Shown here: positions 1 to 25,896 of the stretch, piece after piece
Layout of the letters: every line of letters starts with the position of its first letter
Position numbering within the stretch: the first letter of the stretch is position 1
NCBI RefSeq assembly: GCF_000308535.1
Contig: NZ_BAFW01000024.1
Coordinates: 1-34,806, forward strand
DNA length: 34,806 bases
Direction: 5' to 3'
DNA from: Nocardia cerradoensis NBRC 101014
Lineage (GTDB): Bacteria; Actinomycetota; Actinomycetes; Mycobacteriales; Mycobacteriaceae
The notes under the pieces: model-generated
What the model was told of the DNA's origin: nothing
The model's input: only the letters and a program-made list of their open reading frames with translations
Database searches by the model: none
Position numbers and translations under genes: made by a program

Positions 1-1
1 G

Positions 2-19123
<19,122 letters not shown>

Positions 19124-19128
19124 TCGAG

Positions 19129-19170
19129 GCCGGTGCACGGGGTGCGGCTGCTCTCCGGCACCGGCTTTTC
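19129..19170 (+). terminator. Probable intrinsic terminator after the NRPS
   Basis: An 8-bp perfect stem (GCCGGTGC at 19129-19136, GCACCGGC at 19158-19165) encloses a 21-nt loop and is followed by TTTT (19166-19169). It begins 5 nt after the NRPS stop codon. Long loop and short T run keep confidence moderate. Confidence 0.6.
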
Positions 19171-19243
19171 GCCTACCGGTCCGATAGACTCGTCACGCAT
19201 CCTGAGGAAGCATTCGCCCAGATCACAGAGTGGAGGTGGTTCC

Positions 19244-19843
19244 GTGGCTATGCCGGCACCTGATGCAGCGTCGATGCTGCAGCCGATGACGGATCGATGG
19301 ACCTCCGCCGATCTTGCCCACCTGCCCGAAAACGGAATCCGCTATGAGGTGCTGAATGGCCAGCTCATCGTGGATGCTGCCCCGAAACCGCGGCATCAAG
19401 TGGTGATGCAGTGGCTCCTCGTGGAACTACTGACCAAGGCGCCGAAAGATGTCTGGGTGATGTCCGGAGTAGGGGTCCTCGTCGGTGATGACGAGCCGAT
19501 ACCCGATCTGATCGTCGGTACGGGAACTCGGCCGATGGATGATCGTGGCGTGCCCGTACAGCAGGTTCTGCTCGCAGTAGAGATCGTTTCCGGATCCACG
19601 ACCCTGCAAGATCGCATGGCCAAGCCCGCGTTCTATGCGGATGCCGGTATTCCCAACTATTGGCGGGTAGAGATCAACTCGTTCAAGGGGCGCCTTCCCG
19701 GCGAAGACCTCCCGGTCCTGTTCGCCTACGCCCTGGGGGAAGACCGCGCATACGAACTAGTTCAACGGGCTGCGGCGGGCGCTGAGGTCACTCTGCACGC
19801 GCCATTCGAATTTGCCGTCGACCCGGCAACTTTGCTTCGTTGA
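19244..19843 (+). CDS. Uma2-family (DUF820) putative endonuclease-fold protein
   Basis: A 199-residue protein of the Uma2 family, which has a PD-(D/E)XK restriction-endonuclease-like fold and no settled cellular role. Family marks seen: YEVLNGQLIV near the start, PIPDLIVG (first acidic residue), LLAVEIVSGSTTLQDRMAKPAFYADAGIPNYWRVE (split here as VEIVS with the catalytic Glu, then the Lys of MAKP and the YWRVE strand). The GTG at 19244 is chosen because GGAGG at 19232-19236 stands 7 nt upstream; the ATG at 19250 is 13 nt away, and the frame upstream of 19244 shows no family similarity. A TAGACT hexamer at 19185-19190 could be its -10 element. It lies between the NRPS terminator and an ABC operon and need not be related to either. 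Confidence 0.87.
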   Translation: MAMPAPDAASMLQPMTDRWTSADLAHLPENGIRYEVLNGQLIVDAAPKPRHQVVMQWLLVELLTKAPKDVWVMSGVGVLVGDDEPIPDLIVGTGTRPMDDRGVPVQQVLLAVEIVSGSTTLQDRMAKPAFYADAGIPNYWRVEINSFKGRLPGEDLPVLFAYALGEDRAYELVQRAAAGAEVTLHAPFEFAVDPATLLR

Positions 19844-19924
19844 CGGATCGAAGCGGGGCCACGACCTATGGTGACCTCTGTCTGCATCTTTACGGCTGAG
19901 GCGGGCGGTGCCTGCATAAGGACG

Positions 19925-19940
19925 CGGGTGCGTCACCCGT
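19925..19940 (+). promoter_or_regulatory. Hairpin touching the ABC operon ribosome binding site
   Basis: CGGGTG (19925-19930), a 3-nt loop and CACCCG (19934-19939) form a tight perfect 6-bp stem that ends one base before the purine-rich Shine-Dalgarno tract GGAGGAGGGG (19941-19950). The start codon is at 19953. Such a position could influence ribosome access, but function is unproven. Confidence 0.4.
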
Positions 19941-19952
19941 GGAGGAGGGGAT

Positions 19953-20720
19953 ATGCAAGCCGATGTCACGCCTGCGCTGCAATTGAGCGGGTTGTACAAG
20001 CGATTCGGTGGGCCGTGGGTGGTCGACGGGGTGAGCGTGGTGGTGCCGCCCGGGTCGTTCTTCGGGCTGGTGGGGCCCAACGGCGCCGGTAAGACCACTA
20101 CGTTGTCGATGGCGGTCGGGTTGTTGCGGCCGGATGCGGGGCAGGCGCACATCTTCGGCGCCGATGTGTGGGCGGATCCGGTGCGGGCCAAGACGATCGT
20201 CGGGGTGCTGCCGGACGGACTTGCCGTGCCGGAGCGGCTCACCGGACGCGAATTGCTCACCTACACCGGGCTTTTGCGCGGTCTGCCGCCCGAGACGGTG
20301 GCCGAGCGCGCGCAGGAGTTGCTCTCGGTGCTGGAGCTGATCGAGGCGGAACACACTCTGGTCGTGGACTATTCGGCCGGAATGCGCAAGAAGATCGGGC
20401 TCGCCACCGCGCTGTTGCACGGGCCCAAGCTGCTGGTGCTCGACGAACCGTTCGAGGCGGTGGATCCGGTGTCGGCCAGTACTATTCGCACGATTCTGCA
20501 GCGGTTCGTCACCGCCGGCGGATCGGTGGTGCTGTCCAGTCATGTGATGGCGCTGGTGGAGAATCTGTGCGATCACCTCGCGGTCATCGACAAGGGGCGG
20601 GTGGTCGCCGCCGGATCGGTCGCCGAGGTGCGCGGCGAGGGCAGTCTCGAGGAGGCGTTCGTCCGGCTGGTCGGCGGTCGTATCGGCGGAGATGAGGGGC
20701 TGTCGTGGTTGGCGTCCTGA
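19953..20720 (+). CDS. ABC transporter ATP-binding protein
   Basis: A 255-residue cytoplasmic ATPase of the ABC-2 exporter type, expected to drive the permease encoded next to it. Walker A is GPNGAGKTT (residues 41-49), Walker B is LLVLDEP (catalytic Glu165) and the switch His is in SSHVM (His197). The signature is YSAGM at 140-144, a departure from LSGGQ that is common in this exporter class. The ATG at 19953 follows a very strong GGAGGAGGGG tract. The gene overlaps the permease start by 16 nt, so the two are surely one operon and probably translationally coupled. The substrate is unknown; export of the NRPS product is possible but the Uma2 gene and a terminator lie between. Confidence 0.95.
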   Translation: MQADVTPALQLSGLYKRFGGPWVVDGVSVVVPPGSFFGLVGPNGAGKTTTLSMAVGLLRPDAGQAHIFGADVWADPVRAKTIVGVLPDGLAVPERLTGRELLTYTGLLRGLPPETVAERAQELLSVLELIEAEHTLVVDYSAGMRKKIGLATALLHGPKLLVLDEPFEAVDPVSASTIRTILQRFVTAGGSVVLSSHVMALVENLCDHLAVIDKGRVVAAGSVAEVRGEGSLEEAFVRLVGGRIGGDEGLSWLAS

Positions 20721-22282
20721 TCCGGATGCGCTGGCGGCTGACCGCCCGCGCGATGACCGGCGGCCGGGCCGCGGTCGGCTTCTGGATCGGACTGCTCTTC
20801 GGCCTCGTCGCGGCCGCAGGCACGGCCGTGCTGATGGCCACCGCCGGGCACGGCTGGGAGCCGCGGGCCGCGATCAATGTGGCCGCCACCCTGTACGCGG
20901 TGTGGACCCTCGGCTGGCTGGCCGGCCCGATCCTCACCGGCAGCAGCGACGAAACCCTGCAGCCCGAACATTTCCGGCTGCTGCCGCTGACCTATCGCCA
21001 GCTGTCGGTCGGGCTCGCGGCGGTGGTCTTCACCGGCCCGGCCGGTGCGGTGAATCTGATCGCCTTCGCCGGTCTGGTCGCCATCGGCATCCAATTGGGC
21101 GTCGTACCAACGGTGTTCGCCGTCCTCGGCATGTGCCTGCAACTCGTCTTCGTGGTGCTGTTGTCCCGCGCTCTACTCGCGTGGATCGGTGCCGCGATGC
21201 GGTCGCGACGCGGTCGCGATCTGGGGGTGGTCCTCGCCGCTCTGACCGGACTCGCCTATTACCCGCTGCAACTATTGCTGTCGTATCTGGGTCCACGCCT
21301 CGAGCATGTGTCGCCCGCCCTGGGCGCGACCTTGCGTGTCCTGCCCTCGGGGTGGGCGCCCTATGCGGTGCAGGCCGCCGAGGACGGCCACTGGTGGCTC
21401 GGGGTGGCGGCACTGGCCGGACTCGCCGCGCTGTCGGCGCTGCTGTGGCAGGCCTGGGCGGTGCTGCTGCGCCGACGCCTCACCACGACGGCGGCTGCGG
21501 CCGGACCCGTTCGCGCACAGGCGGGTTCGGACCGGCTGGAGCGGATGATCCGCCCGACTCCCGTCGGCGCGGTGGTACTGAAGGAGTTGCGCACGTGGTG
21601 GCGCGACGGCCGGCGGCGCGCGGCACTGCTGCCGCTGATGCTCATCGGTGTGGTGCTGCCGATCTTCCTCGGCCTGCAGAACGGCGGCGCCAGTGTGCCT
21701 TTCGCGGGCGTATTCGTGGTGTGGCTGGCCACGATGGCCAGCGCGAACATGTATGCCTTCGACGGCACCGCCCTCTGGCACACCCTGGTGATTCCGGGTG
21801 CGGTGCGCGCCGACGTCCGCGGCCGCATGATCGCCTGGCTCCTGGTGGTCGGTCCCCTCGCCGTGGCGCTCACACTCATCCTCCCAGGTGCGGTCGGACG
21901 CCCGCAGATGTATCCGTGGGCGGTATCGACGCTGCCGGTGGTCGTGGGCGTCGGCGTGGCGGCGTCGATGTTCCTGTCGGTCTACGCCGCGTATCCGCTT
22001 CCGCAGCAACGCGGTAACCCCTTCGCCGGTAATTCCGGGAATCCGGGATGTGCACGGGCGCTGGTCCAGTTGGCGGTCGGCTTCGGTCAGCTCGTGGTGA
22101 ACCTGCCGGTGCTCGGCCTGCTCGCGTTGGGCGCCTATCTCCACAACGCGCTCGTGCAATGGTCGGCGCTGCCGGTCGGAATCGTCCTGGGTGTCGGCGC
22201 CGCACTGCTCGGCGCACAGATGGTCACCCGCCGCGTCGAAACCCGCGGGCCCGAACTGCTGGCCGAGGTGAAACCCCGCTGA
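20705..22282 (+). CDS. ABC transporter permease, multi-spanning
   Basis: A 525-residue, strongly hydrophobic protein with many predicted membrane segments (for example around residues 25-48, 58-80, 105-165 and through the C-terminal half), fitting an ABC-2 type integral membrane subunit. A soluble stretch rich in Arg occurs in the middle, before the RPTPVGAVVLKELRTWWRDG segment, a pattern of two permease halves each opened by an LKELR-like coupling region. The GTG at 20705 is preferred: GAGGGG (20694-20699) lies 5 nt upstream and it overlaps the ATPase stop. An in-frame ATG at 20726 is the alternative. Partner of the ATPase just upstream; substrate unknown. Confidence 0.88.
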   Translation: MVGVLIRMRWRLTARAMTGGRAAVGFWIGLLFGLVAAAGTAVLMATAGHGWEPRAAINVAATLYAVWTLGWLAGPILTGSSDETLQPEHFRLLPLTYRQLSVGLAAVVFTGPAGAVNLIAFAGLVAIGIQLGVVPTVFAVLGMCLQLVFVVLLSRALLAWIGAAMRSRRGRDLGVVLAALTGLAYYPLQLLLSYLGPRLEHVSPALGATLRVLPSGWAPYAVQAAEDGHWWLGVAALAGLAALSALLWQAWAVLLRRRLTTTAAAAGPVRAQAGSDRLERMIRPTPVGAVVLKELRTWWRDGRRRAALLPLMLIGVVLPIFLGLQNGGASVPFAGVFVVWLATMASANMYAFDGTALWHTLVIPGAVRADVRGRMIAWLLVVGPLAVALTLILPGAVGRPQMYPWAVSTLPVVVGVGVAASMFLSVYAAYPLPQQRGNPFAGNSGNPGCARALVQLAVGFGQLVVNLPVLGLLALGAYLHNALVQWSALPVGIVLGVGAALLGAQMVTRRVETRGPELLAEVKPR

Positions 22283-22428
22283 ACTCCTCCGGGAGATTCG
22301 CCGGAATCTGACGATATCGGCCGCGCCCCTGACCCTTCCGGCCGTCGGCATCGACCACCCCCGATTTCCGGCGTTCCATTCCAGCAGGCCGCAAGCGCGA
22401 CCGGATGCTCACGCTGGAAGGAACGATG

Positions 22429-23310
22429 ATGACCGAGTACGTGACACTCGAACACGGACGGCTGGCCTGCGATGTGGTCGGGGACGGACCGCTGGTGGTG
22501 CTCTCGCACGGCATGGGCACCGTGCGCCAGGACTTCCGTCTTCTGGTCGGGCCGCTGGCCGCCGCGGGATACCGGGTGGTCAACGTGGATATGCGGGGCC
22601 ACGGCGAATCCAGTGCGGATTGGCCGTCGGTGACCGGGAAGGCGGCCATCAGCCGCGCCGATGTGGCGGAGGATCTGCTGGGTGTGATCCGGCACTTCGG
22701 CGGCCCGGCGATCGTCGTCGGGCACTCGCTGTCGGGCGGCTCGGCCACCATCGCCGCGGCCCGGGCTCCGGAACTGGTGAGCGGGATCGTCGAGATCGGC
22801 CCGTTCACCCGCACCCAGCGGCTGCACGTCGGCGCTCTGCTCGTCAGCCGCCGATACCGTCGGGGCATGGTTCGCCTCGCCCTCACCACGATGCTGCGAT
22901 CGATGCGGTGGTGGCGGCGCTATCTGGACGTCGCGTATCCGACCAGGCCCGCCGACTACGACCACTACCTCGCCGACCTGGAGAGCATGCTGCGGCGGTC
23001 CGGCCGGTGGGCGGAATTCATGAAGACCGGACGGACCACTCCCGCGGACGCGCATGCCCGACTGGCGGACGTCCGCTGTCCCGCACTGGTGATCATGGGT
23101 TCGGCCGATCCGGATTTCGCCGATCCCGAGGCCGAGGCGCATGCTGTCGTGGCCGCGCTGCCGGACGGGGTGGGCCGCGTCGAGATGATCGAGAACGGTG
23201 GACACTACCCGCACGCGCAGTCGCCGGATGATGTCGCGGCAGTGATCATTCCGTTTCTCGGCCGGTGTGCGGGGCGGGGGGAGAGTGCCGAGGTCCGGCG
23301 CGCCGGGTGA
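22429..23310 (+). CDS. Alpha/beta hydrolase
   Basis: A 293-residue alpha/beta-hydrolase-fold enzyme without signal peptide, so probably cytoplasmic. The catalytic triad can be placed: nucleophile Ser100 in VGHSLSGG, Asp227 in MGSADPDF, His259 in NGGHYPH. The oxyanion loop is SHGMG at 26-30, and VDMRGHGES at 53-61 is typical of the family. The ATG at 22429 has GGAAGG (22416-22421) 7 nt upstream; the ATG at 22426 is an equal-frame alternative and the ATG at 22405 lies before the ribosome site. Substrate cannot be read from sequence. The gene stands alone on the plus strand, 146 nt after the permease; that gap holds an 8-bp inverted repeat (CGCCGGAA at 22299, TTCCGGCG at 22366) of unknown meaning. 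Confidence 0.92.
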   Translation: MTEYVTLEHGRLACDVVGDGPLVVLSHGMGTVRQDFRLLVGPLAAAGYRVVNVDMRGHGESSADWPSVTGKAAISRADVAEDLLGVIRHFGGPAIVVGHSLSGGSATIAAARAPELVSGIVEIGPFTRTQRLHVGALLVSRRYRRGMVRLALTTMLRSMRWWRRYLDVAYPTRPADYDHYLADLESMLRRSGRWAEFMKTGRTTPADAHARLADVRCPALVIMGSADPDFADPEAEAHAVVAALPDGVGRVEMIENGGHYPHAQSPDDVAAVIIPFLGRCAGRGESAEVRRAG

Positions 23311-23420
23311 TGTGCGTACAGTGGTGCGCTCCTGCCGGATGCCCGGGGGAGTCGGGCGCGCCCCGCCACGGTCGGCCATCGCCCATGGCGACCGCTCGTC
23401 CCGGCTGCGATGATGACGAA

Positions 23421-24084
23421 ATGCCCGCGCCGCGCACCGTCGTCTTCGTCGTCTACGAAGGCATGCAGCTGGTCGAATTGGCCGGGCCGATGGATGTTTT
23501 CGGGGCCGTCAACACGATGGGCGGGGAGACCGCCTACCGCCTCGTCTCGGCCTCGCCGCACGGCCGGTCGATCGAGGCCGACGGCGGCCTGACCGGGCCT
23601 GCTCGACGGTTACCGGGCCACGACCCACTGGGGTTCGGCGGATCTCCTGGCCCGCTCGTACCCTCGCGTCGTCGTCGAGCCCGACCGCATCTACGTGCAC
23701 GACCGCAACCGCTGGACCTCGGCGGGCGTCTCCGCCGGCATCGATCTCGCGCTGGCGCTCGTGGAGGACGACCACGGCCGCGAAATGGCCCAGCAGGTCG
23801 CCCGCGCCTTCCGCGCCGAAACCGGAAGTACCCCAGCGGCATTCGTTGCGGAGCTGCGCCTGGAAGCGGCCCGGCGCCTGCTGGAGTCCTCCGAACTCAC
23901 TGTCACCGCCATCGCCCGCGTGGTCGGTTACCGCCACGGCGAAACCCTGCACCGAGCCTTCGTCCGCCGCCTCGCCACCACGCCCGAGGCCTATCGCCGG
24001 CAATACGCCGAGGCCGGCCTCGGCACCGTTGCGGCAGAGCCGGCCGTCAGCGCAGACCGGGAATCCGCATCGTCTCCGCCATGA
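23421..24084 (+). pseudogene. Broken GlxA-type (DJ-1/PfpI plus AraC HTH) regulator
   Basis: The start at 23421 reads the usual N-terminus of a GlxA-like regulator (VVFVVYEGMQLVELAGPMDVF, split across the DJ-1/PfpI domain) up to about 23590. The frame then leaves the family. The family reading resumes in another frame at about 23596 with GLLDGYRATTHWGSADLLAR and runs to the stop at 24084. About 60 residues of the DJ-1 domain, including the nucleophile-elbow segment, are absent. A second gap, in frame, lies near 23800-23812: VEDDHGREMAQQVAR jumps straight to AFRAETG, so the region linking to the AraC domain and the first helix-turn-helix are gone. The second helix-turn-helix (LTVTAIARVVGYRHGETLHRAF) remains. 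Sizes of the gaps are estimates from family knowledge. The tail overlaps the convergent SGNH gene by 38 nt. Confidence 0.85.
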
Positions 24085-25162
24085 CGCGGGCGCCCTCGTC
24101 GTTGAGGTGCAGTCCGTCGCCGCTGTCGAGATCCGGGCGGATGAAGTCGGGCCGCTCCGGATCCGCCACGGCGGCAGCCACATCGAAGATGGCGTCGAGA
24201 ACCGTTGTGGTCCGCAGCCATTCGTTGACGACGACGCGCACCGGCAGCGCGGGATCCACGTTCACCTCCGGATAGATCACCCCGGCGAAGGGCCCGATCG
24301 TGTTGGCGTAGATCGGCAGTCCGGCGGCGTGTGCCCGCGCGGCGAGTTCGGTGTAGCCGGCGATCAGATCGTCGGCCGGGGCCACCTCGCCCAGTCCGAG
24401 ATCGTTGATACCGAGATTGACCACCACGTGCGTGACGCCCGGCACCGCGAGCACATCGCGGTCGAACCGGGCCAGCGCGTGTTCGCCGACTTCGTCGGTG
24501 AGCAACTGGTTGCCGCCGATGCCCTGATTGACCACCCAGCCGCGGGTCAGCAGCGAATTCAGCGCGTCGACCGATCGGCGATTCGCGCCGACCGTGGTGC
24601 CGGCGCCGTCGAACCAGGAGTCACCGAATGCCACCAGCACGGGAGTGTCGGCGTCGGCGAGCACATCGACGCCCGTCACGAAGAAGCGCGAGGCGACCTC
24701 CTCGACCTCGGACAGATCCGGATCGGCGGTGTGGTCACCGGCGACCACGGCGGTGATCTCCATCGGCTGATGGGAGAAGGTCGCGAGTCCGGTCGGCCCC
24801 GGCAGATACAGGCTCAGCAGGAGATCGTCACCGCCGTGCACCGCGAGATCGACGGCGTCGCTGACGATTTCGCCACCCGCCGGGATGCGCACCCGGTCGG
24901 CTCCGTCGAAACGCAACACGGTATCGGTTTCGGCCACAGCCGTGAACCCGGTCTTGCGCAAGGCGATTCGAGCGGCACCGATCTCGAGCGCGTCGCGTCC
25001 GTACCGATTGCTCAATCGCACCCGGAGCTGCCGCCCGCCGCCGGCCATGTGCAGCACCTGGCGCACGGTCCGATCGGTGAACCCCCGAGGTTCGGTCAGC
25101 TGGAACTGCTCGTAGGGGCTGATGATCGCGGAGCGGAATCCGGCGAGCCAGGTGCTGGTCAT
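24047..25162 (-). CDS. SGNH/GDSL-family hydrolase
   Basis: A 371-residue esterase/lipase-like enzyme of the SGNH family. Block I is AFGDSWFDG with the nucleophile at Ser182, the Gly block is NQGIGGNQL at 212-220, block III is GIND at 251-254, and the Asp-x-x-His pair is Asp349 and His352 in SGDGLHLNDEG. The first 170 residues form a beta-rich domain often found before the catalytic domain in this subfamily. No signal peptide is seen. The ATG at 25162 is chosen because GGAG precedes it by a normal distance; the longer frame to 25204 runs into the operator region. It is divergent from the marR gene, which is the likely regulator. Confidence 0.92.
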   Translation of the reverse strand: MTSTWLAGFRSAIISPYEQFQLTEPRGFTDRTVRQVLHMAGGGRQLRVRLSNRYGRDALEIGAARIALRKTGFTAVAETDTVLRFDGADRVRIPAGGEIVSDAVDLAVHGGDDLLLSLYLPGPTGLATFSHQPMEITAVVAGDHTADPDLSEVEEVASRFFVTGVDVLADADTPVLVAFGDSWFDGAGTTVGANRRSVDALNSLLTRGWVVNQGIGGNQLLTDEVGEHALARFDRDVLAVPGVTHVVVNLGINDLGLGEVAPADDLIAGYTELAARAHAAGLPIYANTIGPFAGVIYPEVNVDPALPVRVVVNEWLRTTTVLDAIFDVAAAVADPERPDFIRPDLDSGDGLHLNDEGARVMAETMRIPGLR

Positions 25163-25184
25163 GACATCTCCATTTAGTTGCTGT

Positions 25185-25224
25185 GAGGAATATCCCCGCA
25201 GCAATAATATGGAAGATATTCCTC
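25185..25224. promoter_or_regulatory. Inverted repeat in the SGNH-marR divergent promoter
   Basis: GAGGAATATC (25185-25194) and GATATTCCTC (25215-25224) are perfect 10-bp inverted arms with a 20-nt spacer; arm centres are 30 bp apart, about three helical turns. Each arm is itself partly symmetric (GGAA..TTCC in the second). The AT-rich spacer includes ATAATAT, a possible -10 region. A likely operator for the adjacent MarR protein. Confidence 0.65.
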
Positions 25225-25236
25225 ATGTCAACTATC

Positions 25237-25253
25237 CGCACAACAACTGTGCG
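25237..25253. promoter_or_regulatory. Second inverted repeat before marR
   Basis: CGCACA (25237-25242), spacer ACAAC, TGTGCG (25248-25253): a perfect 6-bp inverted repeat ending one base before the TAGGCT hexamer (25255-25260) that probably serves as the marR -10 element. Suited to autorepression. Confidence 0.5.
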
Positions 25254-25266
25254 TTAGGCTGACCCC

Positions 25267-25749
25267 ATGGAGCACACGCACGACGCCGACCTCTTCGACG
25301 ACCCGCGCCTCTCCGACATCGGGATGCTGTTCGAGGCGACGAGCGGCATCCGCCGCAAACTCGAACCGACCTGGTCGGCGAACGGGCTGTCGGTGCTGGA
25401 CTTCACGGCGCTCATGCGGCTGAGCCGCTCGCCCGGCCGCCGGCTGCGGATGACCGATCTGGCCGATCAGGCCCAGTTGTCGACCAGTGGCGTCACCCGT
25501 CTGGTGGATCGGCTCGAGCGCAACGGATTCGCCCGTCGCCAATCCGATCCGAACGATCGCCGCAGCTCCTATGCCGCCCTCACCGCCGCCGGTGCGACGC
25601 GCCTGGCGAAGGTACTGCCGGACTATCTCGAGATCCTCGACACCTGGTTCTACGGTCAGCTCACCCCGGAGCAGTGCGAGGCGCTGATCAGCGGCCTCCG
25701 CATCATCCGCGACGCCACCTTCCCCGAGGCGGGCCGGCTCTCCGACTGA
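25267..25749 (+). CDS. MarR-family transcriptional regulator
   Basis: A 160-residue winged-helix regulator. The DNA-binding part is clear: MTDLADQAQLSTSGVTRLVD (recognition helix) followed by RLERNGFARRQSDPNDRRSS, the wing with the MarR-typical DxRR motif, and an ALTAAG segment leading into the C-terminal dimerization helix. Such proteins usually repress neighbouring genes and release DNA on binding small aromatic or lipophilic ligands. The divergent SGNH hydrolase and possibly the downstream MFS exporter are the likely targets. TAGGCT ends 6 nt before the ATG and no Shine-Dalgarno tract is present, so the transcript may be leaderless. Confidence 0.93.
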   Translation: MEHTHDADLFDDPRLSDIGMLFEATSGIRRKLEPTWSANGLSVLDFTALMRLSRSPGRRLRMTDLADQAQLSTSGVTRLVDRLERNGFARRQSDPNDRRSSYAALTAAGATRLAKVLPDYLEILDTWFYGQLTPEQCEALISGLRIIRDATFPEAGRLSD

Positions 25750-25834
25750 TCCGGTGCGGGGGTAGCCGAATGCTCGCGTTCACCGCACGGTCCGGTATCG
25801 CCCGGTCCCTATTGCCGAGATTCGCCTGGTTCGG

Positions 25835-25858
25835 CTCGTAGACTCGACCGATACGAGT
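25835..25858. promoter_or_regulatory. Promoter region with overlapping inverted repeats before the MFS gene
   Basis: CTCGTA (25835-25840) pairs with TACGAG (25852-25857), and ACTCG (25842-25846) pairs with CGAGT (25854-25858). TAGACT (25839-25844) fits the actinobacterial -10 pattern TAnnnT and leaves a leader of about 45-50 nt. A possible operator for the nearby MarR protein, though it does not share the arm sequences seen before marR. Confidence 0.35.
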
Positions 25859-25896
25859 TACTTCCCAGCGACATCGGTCGACGACGGGAGCGGCGC

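Noticed and set aside
23265..24275. A 336-codon plus-strand frame through the GlxA region
   Set aside because: Only its part from 23421 to about 23590 matches the family; the rest is Arg/Pro-rich out-of-frame reading past the deletion.
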